Shown piece by piece: positions 47,101-54,208 of a stretch of DNA of 64,000 bases. Position 1 is the first letter of the stretch. Each line of letters starts with the position of its first letter. The position numbers and the translations under genes were made by a program. Under the pieces are notes generated by a model that was not told where the DNA came from, ran no database searches, and saw only the letters and a list, made by a program, of their open reading frames with translations. The stretch comes from Pontiella sulfatireligans (GTDB taxonomy: Bacteria; Verrucomicrobiota; Kiritimatiellia; Kiritimatiellales; Pontiellaceae): contig NZ_CAAHFH010000001.1 of assembly GCF_900890705.1 (NCBI RefSeq), forward strand, positions 3,410,001 to 3,474,000, in the 5' to 3' direction.

Positions 47101-47515
47101 ATTCGTCACCGGCACCGGCGGTACCCGGATTGAGAGCGCTGCTCGTTGTCGTCAGACCGAATTCCAGAACTGACCCGCCACTCCATCCGTTTGTGGTCCG
47201 GCTAATGGAGAAATCAATGGATCCGTCCCACTCGGTATCGACCCCATTATCGGAAGCCACGTTTAGAGATACAGGAGTATCGCCTCCGACGAACCCGCTG
47301 TTCAGCGTGGTGATGTAACCACTTCCTGCTGCGTCCGTAACATTGAACGCATTGGTTTTGGTGCCGACCAACGCCCAACCATTCTGTCCGGCCAGATCCC
47401 CATCTGCGTAACCTTGACCGACAGAAAAGTCGGCGCTTATAAGCGATGCCGCCCACGATGTTGATAATAACCCCATGCTGATCAGCATGGTTAATCCTGT
47501 TCTCTTCGCTCTCAT
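44162..47515 (-). CDS. Very large secreted multidomain protein with two paired LamG-like/FN3 units
   Basis: A 1117-residue exported protein without a recognised catalytic domain. Signal peptide to about 23; a LamG-like beta domain starting QGYADGDLAGQNGW at about 33-47; an FN3-like domain (about 278-368); a second LamG-like domain starting with FYNDGDLSGQDRW (about 385); a second FN3-like domain (about 650-745); an unassigned beta domain; and the shared C-terminal module (DYDADGFDNVTEWGLGGNPN, end FFQLEVTE). The make-up suggests glycan binding or adhesion. The 5' leader contains the palindromic element at 47663-47678 and a hairpin, so it probably belongs to the regulon of the two-component system upstream. 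AAAGGAGATGAG precedes the ATG. Confidence 0.8.
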   Translation of the reverse strand: MRAKRTGLTMLISMGLLSTSWAASLISADFSVGQGYADGDLAGQNGWALVGTKTNAFNVTDAAGSGYITTLNSGFVGGDTPVSLNVASDNGVDTEWDGSIDFSISRTTNGWSGGSVLEFGLTTTSSALNPGTAGAGDEWDIRIVSQNPGNDDLLQIGIQDGIGGFEMLTALTPAAAGWDGAGGTDLETDNLRVVFNVRKTRNDNVYALTANLINLDTLVSSNGVTAYQTVSDAYDAATLDYFVIHHDGACNFIAGNTVDRFDATINSINMDVTTGVAPVLMAPVAAALGGNGEVGLSWNAVVEAETYDVTRSDAGIGGTYSPVAGGSGLTTNVFTDTSVSNGSEYWYKVTAKATGAADSVSTPVSATPEAIVGNTTILNTTFVNSGAFYNDGDLSGQDRWNAIADSNPNAFEVDIAGSGFAQSNPLFATNGGNDVIYSRFTSNEVGSVWSGTTVFSVSAIADGATKTNVINGVEYIGTTANLSGAEEFFEWGISSDAANTDLFPAQEDDVLWVVRNTAADGMSFGLNMYQYNINVSLALSSEQVGWDPLWENTSSEQPDLETEEMTVNWMIRKSPIANKYNGQVTVTVGTNVYEGIVVYTDYAASQAVDAYAASTVEFGMGHRIPLGQMLNVSVDSISVSHTNASAIPQSIPELTAQAGVTSLTIDLNWSGVGEEESVKIFRSEEYGVEGSEIATLPQGTTSYTDSDATLQDLRGYIYTVKTVYDAGATEVASEQSGAFARATIAPLWYPGDTIDWLSASRNYGGVSHTPVASGIGFSQFTTGSGIDGSVLVAADVAVHNTNLCPLIHVVSQNSAELGLIRGNDGGGGTSPLIRWKYENHSTLFYFENTVGNTGGEFDGVANNPTISFDVGAFNLLKIGSTDPAYVQLAIRNDNQWYVGKTQYLRSQTGSITVLDEEWTPLTLATATDINRMTVTNGIYTVGSALSLTKINAVGYFYDNMTANLDVGNGWNYMKELKVEYGSQPSVYQSWAAGFNLYNEAAASTNDYDADGFDNVTEWGLGGNPNDINNAGITGRRYAEDGNGNFLYIYPRLKSSDRPTYTALESDNLVHTTFWDNEASYTITTGGTWTDFRDEFEMVTNAVPMTAPVNFFQLEVTE

Positions 47516-47545
47516 CTCATCTCCTTTATTGCTGATTCATTCAAC

Positions 47546-47730
47546 TACTGACTCTCCCGGAAGAGGGCTGCTTCATGAAGCCCCCATACCCTTCTGAGAA
47601 TGAGCTACAAATGTATCATGAGAATACCAATACCCCCCCCATACGCGACCTTGTAGACAGAACTACGCATACGCGTAGTGTCCAGAATAATTTCGCCCGC
47701 GGCCCTGATATTACAGGCTTGGGCGCGTCA
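47546..47730. repeat. Dispersed control-region repeat, copy 1
   Basis: About 185 bases closely matching 61051-61248 over nearly the whole length, including the leader hairpin around GCTTCATGAAGC (47570-47581), the conserved block TACGCGACCTTGTAGAC (47642-47658), the palindrome at 47663-47678 and the far end TGATATTACAGGCTTGG. A shorter related stretch lies at 50333-50480. All three lie upstream of a gene for a large exported protein on the minus strand. Confidence 0.85.
47663..47678. promoter_or_regulatory. Palindromic element, copy 1
   Basis: CTACGCATACGCGTAG, a 16-base palindrome with one mismatched pair, flanked by A/T that extend it to 18. It lies 148 bases upstream of the start of the gene at 44162-47515. 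Candidate binding site for the NarL-type regulator encoded at 50446-51156. Confidence 0.6.
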
Positions 47731-47743
47731 GAAGAATGACACT

Positions 47744-47763
47744 CCCCGACCCAAGGGTCGGGG
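47744..47763 (-). terminator. Stem-loop beyond the GH82-like gene
   Basis: A perfect 9-base-pair inverted repeat CCCCGACCC/GGGTCGGGG with a 2-base centre, about 100 bases past the stop of the gene at 47867-50287. On the minus strand no T-run follows; on the plus strand TATCTCTTTATT does. A terminator role is probable but not certain. Confidence 0.5.
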
Positions 47764-47866
47764 TATCTCTTTATTATACCCAGCGCTGAATTGTGTAGAG
47801 CTTTCAGCACACTTACTCTCCACTCCTCGAATTGCGCCCCAGAGGGGCGGGGAATAGGCCATACCC

Positions 47867-50287
47867 CTACGGGTGCGTAACCTTCAAACGGAAGAAGAGG
47901 TTCTCATTAGTACCTCCATAGGTCTTGCGCTCGACCTGTTGATAGCCGGGAATGCCGGATGAATAATTGGAGTACGTATTCCATAAACTGCTCCAAGGAC
48001 CGGTCACAAGATTTGTCGTCCATTCCGGGTGGTAGGTAATACCAGGATAGAGATTCGTGGTTTCCAGATAACTAAAACTGACGTTGCTATCGGGGTGATA
48101 GGCGATTGATGGTGCCACACCCTGCTCGGCGGCATTGGTCGGATTTCCGCCGAGTGCGTATTCCGCCATATCAGAAACAGAATCGTTATCCGCATCATTG
48201 GTCGCAATACCACTCAGGGCGTGAGCCGTCACGAACGCCGACCAGCCGTCGGGTGCAGCATCGGTCTTTACGACGAGCTCCGGCCAACTTCCGACCGCGG
48301 CCTCCTTTGAATAATACCCGATTAAGGAACCACCGGATGAAAGCACCGCCACCGAAAAGAGTCCGTCGCCATTCCGTTCGGCATTCACCTGACTGGTCAC
48401 ATCCAATTCGATCCAGGAATCCACGGCCGGACGCGCATCGCTGGCAAGGGCCGTACCGACAGCCGGTTTGTTGTTCCATGTGATCGTGGTCTCGCCCCAA
48501 GAATCATCGCCGACCAAATGGGCGGTATGAACATCTGCAGCGGTGCTGCCTTCAGAAAGGACTTTCAAGCGCAGCACGGCATTCGTAACGGATGCCCCGG
48601 GTACGGATGACAGATTAAATCGCAGATAGGCGTCGCGTGTAAAATCACCAACCGTACCTCTGACTTCCATTTTCGTGGAGGTGCCATAGTTGTTGTTTAC
48701 TCGGGTGCCGCTGTAGACATACGAATCGGCAACCGGATGGAGTATATAAGTGCCTCCACCGTCACCGCCAGTGACGGTTACCGTGCAGGTATCATGATAC
48801 CCGCCATCGGTCGTAGCCGCCGTGATGATTGCGGTGCCCGCCCCGTTGGCCGTCACCAAACCGCGGGAGTCTACAACGGCTACCGCGATATCATCTGAAG
48901 TCCAGACCACGGATGGGTCGGTGGCGTTGAGCGGGGTCACCGTTGCCGTTAATTGCGCGGTTTCTGTGGAAGCAAGGTTCAACGTGTTTGTCGCCAGGGA
49001 TAACCCGGTGACCGGCACCGCATTGCAGGTCGTGACCCCATCCGCATCTGTGATAATGAGCTTCGAGCGATACCGGAAGCCTTCAGCCGTTACATTCATT
49101 ATATTTACACTGTAGCACCCGGGCGCGGTACCGCTTGCCCCGTCCAGGACGGCTGCACTCGAGGGAACCGTATATGATGATTGATCCAGGGTCTGCCCAG
49201 CTGAAATCAAATTCTTAATTGGACAGGGTACAAACCGATGGAACCTTGCTGCGGCAAGCGCATTGGTTCCATAGACGGCATGAACGTCCGCGATCACAGA
49301 GGTAGCTGCAAATGAACCCGGAGTAAGCCCTGCGAGGGCCTCATCTGGAGTTACAAAGCCCGGCTCCATGTGAAAGGCGAAAAAACTGCCATATGAAGTA
49401 ATGCGCCGAATATCGACATGCCCGTTATCCATCGTGTGCGGCTGGAGAAAGACGGCGTCGCCGCCATCAACGTTTGTGATGTCCCTTCCCCATACATCAT
49501 CAAGGCCGGACGTCTGACCAACCGCCATGTCGGTCTCAATTCGAAGCGTCACCCCGCGATTGCAGGACAGGTTTTTATAGAAAATATGCCTCCCGTTCTG
49601 CATTTGAATCAATCCATATCCAGAATGCGAGTTCGTCGTGCTGCAGTTCATAATCAGGCCGTTCTGGGGAACGTTGTAAAATGTTCCGTTGTATTTTCCC
49701 GCATTAAGAACGATGGCACTGATGTCGGTCATGTTATCCACGACGTGCATATTCGAAATCATGAAGTTATCTGTATTGTAGCAACCGAAGGCCTTGAAGT
49801 GGTATAGGATATCCAAGGACGAAATATCTGCAGTCCACATCTGGTTGGTATCGGAACAGCGGACACTGGCATTGATGGTTGCAACGGCTGACTCTGGAGT
49901 CCCGGTAAGGGCTCCCATAAAAAAAAGGGACTTGCTGGATCGCGGCGATGACCACGGCTTAATTACTGCACCCGGATCAATCACAATGTGGACATTGGAC
50001 TTTATGGTCGCGCCCCGAAGGTAGAAGGTACCAGCCGGAATGACAATTTTACCGCCGGTCGGCAGAGCGGTCATTGCGTCGATGGCCGCCTGTAATGCGA
50101 CCGTATCATCATTGGCATCCGATCCATTTGCTCCGTAATCTGTCACCAGATTCACCGTGGCACTCACCGATCCGATGGTGTCTGTAAAAAAATCGCTCTC
50201 CATGGGTTCCACGGCAAGTGCGGTAGATAGCGATAGTATCATCGCTGTTCTTGTGTATGCGATCTTCACTCTTTTCCTTTTGTGCAT
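47867..50287 (-). CDS. GH82-like (iota-carrageenase-like) secreted enzyme with Big_2 and DNRLRE domains
   Basis: An 806-residue exported multidomain protein. Signal peptide to about 26. The beta-helix catalytic domain (about 45-410) has VTDYGANGSDANDDTVALQA, then Gln228, Glu251 and Asp253 in LRIETDM, and His284 in FLQPHTMDNG. Gln-to-Glu spacing is 23 residues, as I recall for Gln222 and Glu245 of GH82. Next is a bacterial Ig-like (Big_2) domain (about 420-505, LTATVTPLNATDPSVVWTSD), then a DNRLRE/CBM96-like domain (about 510-675), then the shared C-terminal module ending NLFFRLKVTHP. The first ATG has no clear ribosome site; a GTG at 50269 follows AAAGGAAAAGA and may be the true start. A palindromic element lies 88 bases upstream. 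Confidence 0.65.
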   Translation of the reverse strand: MHKRKRVKIAYTRTAMILSLSTALAVEPMESDFFTDTIGSVSATVNLVTDYGANGSDANDDTVALQAAIDAMTALPTGGKIVIPAGTFYLRGATIKSNVHIVIDPGAVIKPWSSPRSSKSLFFMGALTGTPESAVATINASVRCSDTNQMWTADISSLDILYHFKAFGCYNTDNFMISNMHVVDNMTDISAIVLNAGKYNGTFYNVPQNGLIMNCSTTNSHSGYGLIQMQNGRHIFYKNLSCNRGVTLRIETDMAVGQTSGLDDVWGRDITNVDGGDAVFLQPHTMDNGHVDIRRITSYGSFFAFHMEPGFVTPDEALAGLTPGSFAATSVIADVHAVYGTNALAAARFHRFVPCPIKNLISAGQTLDQSSYTVPSSAAVLDGASGTAPGCYSVNIMNVTAEGFRYRSKLIITDADGVTTCNAVPVTGLSLATNTLNLASTETAQLTATVTPLNATDPSVVWTSDDIAVAVVDSRGLVTANGAGTAIITAATTDGGYHDTCTVTVTGGDGGGTYILHPVADSYVYSGTRVNNNYGTSTKMEVRGTVGDFTRDAYLRFNLSSVPGASVTNAVLRLKVLSEGSTAADVHTAHLVGDDSWGETTITWNNKPAVGTALASDARPAVDSWIELDVTSQVNAERNGDGLFSVAVLSSGGSLIGYYSKEAAVGSWPELVVKTDAAPDGWSAFVTAHALSGIATNDADNDSVSDMAEYALGGNPTNAAEQGVAPSIAYHPDSNVSFSYLETTNLYPGITYHPEWTTNLVTGPWSSLWNTYSNYSSGIPGYQQVERKTYGGTNENLFFRLKVTHP

Positions 50288-50332
50288 GCTTATCGACCGA
50301 CGGCTCTTGAAAATGAACGATCTAATCTAGCA

Positions 50333-50480
50333 TGCCCCTCGGAAAACGCCCCGTACGCGACCTTGTAAACCAGGCTACGTAAGTGCGTAGTTTTCGGGGT
50401 TATGAAGGAGTGCTGCGCCCGCAGGATAGGACAGACTTGACTGCGTCAGGAGATCAGGCCCTTGCGGAAGGCTTCCGCCA
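50333..50480. repeat. Dispersed control-region repeat, copy 2 (overlaps regulator 3' end)
   Basis: Contains the block TACGCGACCTTGTAAAC (50354-50370), the palindrome at 50375-50390 and, from 50446, the last codons of the response-regulator gene. It corresponds to the half of copies 1 and 3 that is distal to the downstream gene, and shows that the repeat unit originally included a regulator 3' end. Confidence 0.7.
50375..50390. promoter_or_regulatory. Palindromic element, copy 2
   Basis: CTACGTAAGTGCGTAG; the outer arms CTACG and CGTAG are conserved with copies 1 and 3, the centre is degenerate. It lies between the response-regulator stop (55 bases away) and the start of the GH82-like gene (88 bases away). 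Confidence 0.55.
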
Positions 50481-51156
50481 CGGCACCGGCTTGGGAATGA
50501 ACCTGCAGCTTTTTGTAAATGCTGCGCAGATAGTAATCCACGGAGCTGACAGAGAGAGAGGTTTTTGAGGAAATCTCTTTTTTCATGACCCCTGCGGCCA
50601 AGTAATTCAAAATGTCGAGCTCGTGCTCCGTCAACCCGGAATCGATGGAACTGGGGGCCGGTTGCTTGTATGCATCCAGAATCATGGCGGCAATCGGTCC
50701 GCTCAAGGGAGACCCGCCGTCAATCACCAGCCGAATGCCTCGCAGAATTTCATCAAACGAAGCGTCCTTCAGAAGATAGCCGGAAGCCCCGGCACAAATC
50801 GCATTAAACACCGTGGTCCGATTTTCAGAGATCGTAAAAACGATGAACTGTGTCGCAGGGTACATGGCTCGGATATTCTTGATGATTTCAATACCGTTGA
50901 TGCCGGGCAGCTGAATATCGACCAGCATCAAATCCGGAAATTGTTTACTCCGAAGCAAGGGCAACATTTCGTCATAACAGGAAAAGGTCTCCTCGCAGCA
51001 AAGGTCCGAAGAAAGGTTGATCATCTTCGCGACCTGCTCCCGAAGCGGGCGATGATCTTCAACGATCCAGATTTTAACGGGCTGCTCAGTCATATTCATA
51101 CGTCCTGTTTCAAAAATGCCATGTAAGGGATTATTCTTCGACACAAAAAGATCCAT
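50446..51156 (-). CDS. NarL/LuxR-family response regulator
   Basis: A 236-residue response regulator. Receiver domain at about 28-145: acidic pair in WIVEDHRP, phospho-acceptor Asp80 in LMLVDIQLPG, and Lys in LLKDASF. The LuxR-type HTH is at the C-terminus (LTEHELDILNYLAAGVMKKE, VSSVDYYLRSIYKKLQV). The start used is the ATG at 51156, which overlaps the kinase stop as TGATG; an ATG at 51093 after AGGA is an alternative. It pairs with the histidine kinase encoded just upstream. The next gene downstream is the GH82-like enzyme, with a palindromic element between. A fragment of a second regulator with the same C-terminal residues is at 61246-61272. Confidence 0.92.
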   Translation of the reverse strand: MDLFVSKNNPLHGIFETGRMNMTEQPVKIWIVEDHRPLREQVAKMINLSSDLCCEETFSCYDEMLPLLRSKQFPDLMLVDIQLPGINGIEIIKNIRAMYPATQFIVFTISENRTTVFNAICAGASGYLLKDASFDEILRGIRLVIDGGSPLSGPIAAMILDAYKQPAPSSIDSGLTEHELDILNYLAAGVMKKEISSKTSLSVSSVDYYLRSIYKKLQVHSQAGAVAEAFRKGLIS

Positions 51157-54104
51157 CAAATCGGCACCACCAGTTCAATTCGGGTGCCCTGCCCCGGGCA
51201 GCTGTCCAATCGATAACGGGCATGCAGTCGTTCCGCGCGCTCCTCCATAGAAGCCCGGCCATAATGTTTCCGCAGGTAAAGCGACTCCCGCGCTTCAACA
51301 GGTGCGGTCTCAAAGCCGACCCCATCATCCGCAATCCGCAATGTCATCGTTTTTTTCTTCACTAAAACCTCCACTTGGATTCCAGTGGCCTGCGCATGTT
51401 TTACTGCGTTATGCAATGCTTCCCGAAAAAACAAGACGATGTCTCGTTTAGCAGGAATCTCAATAACCTTGCGAGGGATTGCCTTTGATTCCGGAAAGAT
51501 TAAAGATAACCGTTCGGAACCAACCATTTTCTCGGCAATATCGCCGAGCTGAAGGATTAACTGCTGCAGTGTATCCGTATTGCTGTCAGTCACCCAGAGC
51601 ACATCCCGCAAGGATGTCGTCAGCTCTCTGGACACCTCCAAAATGGATTGACTTCCCTCTGCCACGACTGGGTTCTGTGCTTGATGACCGATAAACTCCG
51701 ACGTCAGAGAAATGGTCGCCAGCTTACTGCCCAGATCATCATGTAAATCCGTTGTAATCTGATGGCGAAGCGCCTTGGAGTGGCGCCTTCGCTGAAGCAT
51801 CGCCCCCACGGCAAACAGCAGGGCCCCCGAAACAATCAGCAGCACCATGATGAAACCGGACACCATCATAAAATTCGCCCATCGGGCATCCAGCCGTTCC
51901 GCTCGGGCCGCGTTATCCTCGAGCGCGCGGGACAATTGACTGCGCTGATCAATTTGGCGAAGCCAGTCCGACAAAAAAAGAACCGGTGCCCCATTCGCCT
52001 TCCCATCGATCAGCAAATGAGCCTGTTCATCAGCTCCGCGCGGGAATCCCACCAGCCGGACGCGTTGAATCGGATAGGCCATGCTGGATTGATGAACTCT
52101 GATTTCACCCAACGCAAAAACCATCTTGTCGTTGTGCACGGGGAAATCGCTGACCACACACCGAATCCAGCGCCCGGTATTGCCCTTCCCTGCAAGTCGC
52201 ACTAGATTATTCCCAGGATTCCCCACACTCCCCCCGGATGTAACACGAAGTGACTCCCCGCGCTGCCCGTCCTGAGTTTCCGGCACCATCTCCAACTCAA
52301 TCGTTCTCGGAAAGCCGTATCCGGGAATCAGAATGCCATCCGACGGCAGCGCAGGAAACAGCTCAACCCAACCGAGCTCGCGATTCTGGCCAAGGTCGAT
52401 CTCCACCACGCATGGATCAGATGGAGGCGTATCAAACACAATTGAATAATCGTCGTCTCCCGGATCATCGCCGTCAGCGCCAATACCGATCGGTTGCCCC
52501 AGACTTGTTTTCTGATCAATCAAAAACTGTTTTCCCCAGTACGGCGGGGACTCAAAAGCAGCACTGACCTCTACCGTCGTCCCCTTGGCAACCTCGTGTC
52601 GAACCACCGCATAAAACTCATCTAAAGCAAACAGCTCCTTGCCCCCTTCCCCGCTTCCACGGAAAACCTCGAGCCGGAACCGGTTCGAACGCGGATCCGG
52701 CAGGTCAATCGCCAGCGGCATGCGCCCCGGGTCCGGACAATCCGACGCCATCCACTCTCTGGTAACTTTTGAGGATCCATCCGGATAAAACTGCCACAAG
52801 CGAAATCGCTGCGGAAAGCCATAGCTTTGGGCCTTGGGGGACTGCCGGTCAATCGCCGGAACCAACAGGATCTGCTGTATAAACGCATCGCGGATAAACT
52901 CGATATCCACCGTCCATCGCGGCGCGTCCGGAAGTTCATCCAACGCCGGCAAATACCCTCCGTGATATCCATACCCGTCAAACTGCAGCGGTTCCGATAG
53001 GCGAGGAAGCAACGCCTGCTCCGACCGGAGTCGCGCCTGCTGCGCCTGAATTCTACGCAGCTCTTTGGGAATGTATAATAACGGAACGGCCTTCGAATGG
53101 GCCGGAGAAACGGCTTTTTCCGCTCGGACAGGCGAGGATGCGGCCTCCTTGATCTGCACAGAACACTCCTTCGACCGAGTCAAAAATGCTGCCAGTGGAT
53201 AGGTTTCATGAAGTATTCTGCACTCCATGTTATCCAACTCAAAACCCTCTTCCCCCGAAAACTCCGAATCGGCATTCAACGCGAGATAAATGTCGGCCGT
53301 GGTTTTGGTAAGCAGGCTCTCCGCTGTCGTCTCCGCAGTCCAAACCTGCCCCGACACCTGGTTCGAAATCACCAGACTACAGTTCCAAGGCCGTTGCTTC
53401 GCGGGCCGTTGTATTGTGTAGATGATCCGCAGTTCATCACTTTCGGCGGCCGCCTCCATGGATCCCATTCCGGAAATCCCGATATCGTTCAGATTCACTA
53501 ACTCATTGCGTTTCCAGTATTCGGCGGGATTTAACGTCACAGCTAACCCCCCATCCGGCCAAGCCCCGTTTTTCTGCGCAGACGATTGCGAAAGTCTGAA
53601 TCCGATTCTTCGGTTGATTCCATTCGGCTGATTAAAAAATTTGTGTGACGCCGGGATCACCGGCGGCCCCTGCCCATCAGATCCCACTAACGTGATAAAA
53701 CACTCAAGCATGTTCACATCAGTCAGCGAGTGCCGGCCAAACTGCCGATAATCAAAACTCAATTGAAGCGCATCACCAGGCGCCAAACGCCCAACCGCAT
53801 TGGTGAAATACTGTCCGCACCAGTTTGTGTCCAACGTACCGCCGTTTGCCACAAACCCCGGCCGATGCTCTAGATATCGATTGCCCGGATCAGACGGCTT
53901 AGTGACCACATGGCCGAACCCCCATCCCAACAGCATGTCCGCTCCGTATTGAGTTTTCCAGAGCCCCAAATCATGATCTTGAAAATCAAGTTTAAAAATG
54001 GTTTCAGAATCGGGAACAAAAGGCGACGCAGACTGCCCTGTCGCTCGCCCGGCAGCCGCCAAAACAAAAAGGACTAAAATGATCTGGACGGAAATATATG
54101 ACAT
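51156..54104 (-). CDS. Sensor histidine kinase (HisKA_3 type) with very large exported sensor
   Basis: A 982-residue membrane kinase. Signal peptide (to about 23); an exported region of about 720 residues; one transmembrane helix at about 744-770 (FIMVLLIVSGALLFAVGAML); then the dimerisation/phospho-acceptor helix TDLHDDLGSKLATISLTSEF with His788, and a HATPase domain (FFREALHNAVKHAQATG, the DDGVGF box, GQGTRIELVVPI). HisKA_3 kinases pair with NarL-type regulators, and the partner gene overlaps its stop. The exported part has beta-rich sections with discoidin-like features (GYGYHGGYLPALDELPDAPR, NTGRWIRCVVSDFP), suggesting direct glycan sensing (inference). This is not the hybrid two-component design common in Bacteroidetes. 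Confidence 0.88.
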   Translation of the reverse strand: MSYISVQIILVLFVLAAAGRATGQSASPFVPDSETIFKLDFQDHDLGLWKTQYGADMLLGWGFGHVVTKPSDPGNRYLEHRPGFVANGGTLDTNWCGQYFTNAVGRLAPGDALQLSFDYRQFGRHSLTDVNMLECFITLVGSDGQGPPVIPASHKFFNQPNGINRRIGFRLSQSSAQKNGAWPDGGLAVTLNPAEYWKRNELVNLNDIGISGMGSMEAAAESDELRIIYTIQRPAKQRPWNCSLVISNQVSGQVWTAETTAESLLTKTTADIYLALNADSEFSGEEGFELDNMECRILHETYPLAAFLTRSKECSVQIKEAASSPVRAEKAVSPAHSKAVPLLYIPKELRRIQAQQARLRSEQALLPRLSEPLQFDGYGYHGGYLPALDELPDAPRWTVDIEFIRDAFIQQILLVPAIDRQSPKAQSYGFPQRFRLWQFYPDGSSKVTREWMASDCPDPGRMPLAIDLPDPRSNRFRLEVFRGSGEGGKELFALDEFYAVVRHEVAKGTTVEVSAAFESPPYWGKQFLIDQKTSLGQPIGIGADGDDPGDDDYSIVFDTPPSDPCVVEIDLGQNRELGWVELFPALPSDGILIPGYGFPRTIELEMVPETQDGQRGESLRVTSGGSVGNPGNNLVRLAGKGNTGRWIRCVVSDFPVHNDKMVFALGEIRVHQSSMAYPIQRVRLVGFPRGADEQAHLLIDGKANGAPVLFLSDWLRQIDQRSQLSRALEDNAARAERLDARWANFMMVSGFIMVLLIVSGALLFAVGAMLQRRRHSKALRHQITTDLHDDLGSKLATISLTSEFIGHQAQNPVVAEGSQSILEVSRELTTSLRDVLWVTDSNTDTLQQLILQLGDIAEKMVGSERLSLIFPESKAIPRKVIEIPAKRDIVLFFREALHNAVKHAQATGIQVEVLVKKKTMTLRIADDGVGFETAPVEARESLYLRKHYGRASMEERAERLHARYRLDSCPGQGTRIELVVPI

Positions 54105-54208
54105 TACATAGCTATATTACGCTGAATGAGAGAGATGACCATGTTAAAAATTGGATGCCCCCGGAGCATCCCTTGATTCCTTCGGCATTCGTTTCACTAA
54201 ATAAAAGC

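Larger units (their letters stand above)
47516..47866. other. Gene-free 351-base leader region
   Basis: Contains the upstream control sequences of the gene at 44162-47515 (listed separately), a run of eight C at 47633-47640, and the stem-loop behind the GH82-like gene. No coding sequence is supported. Confidence 0.7.
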
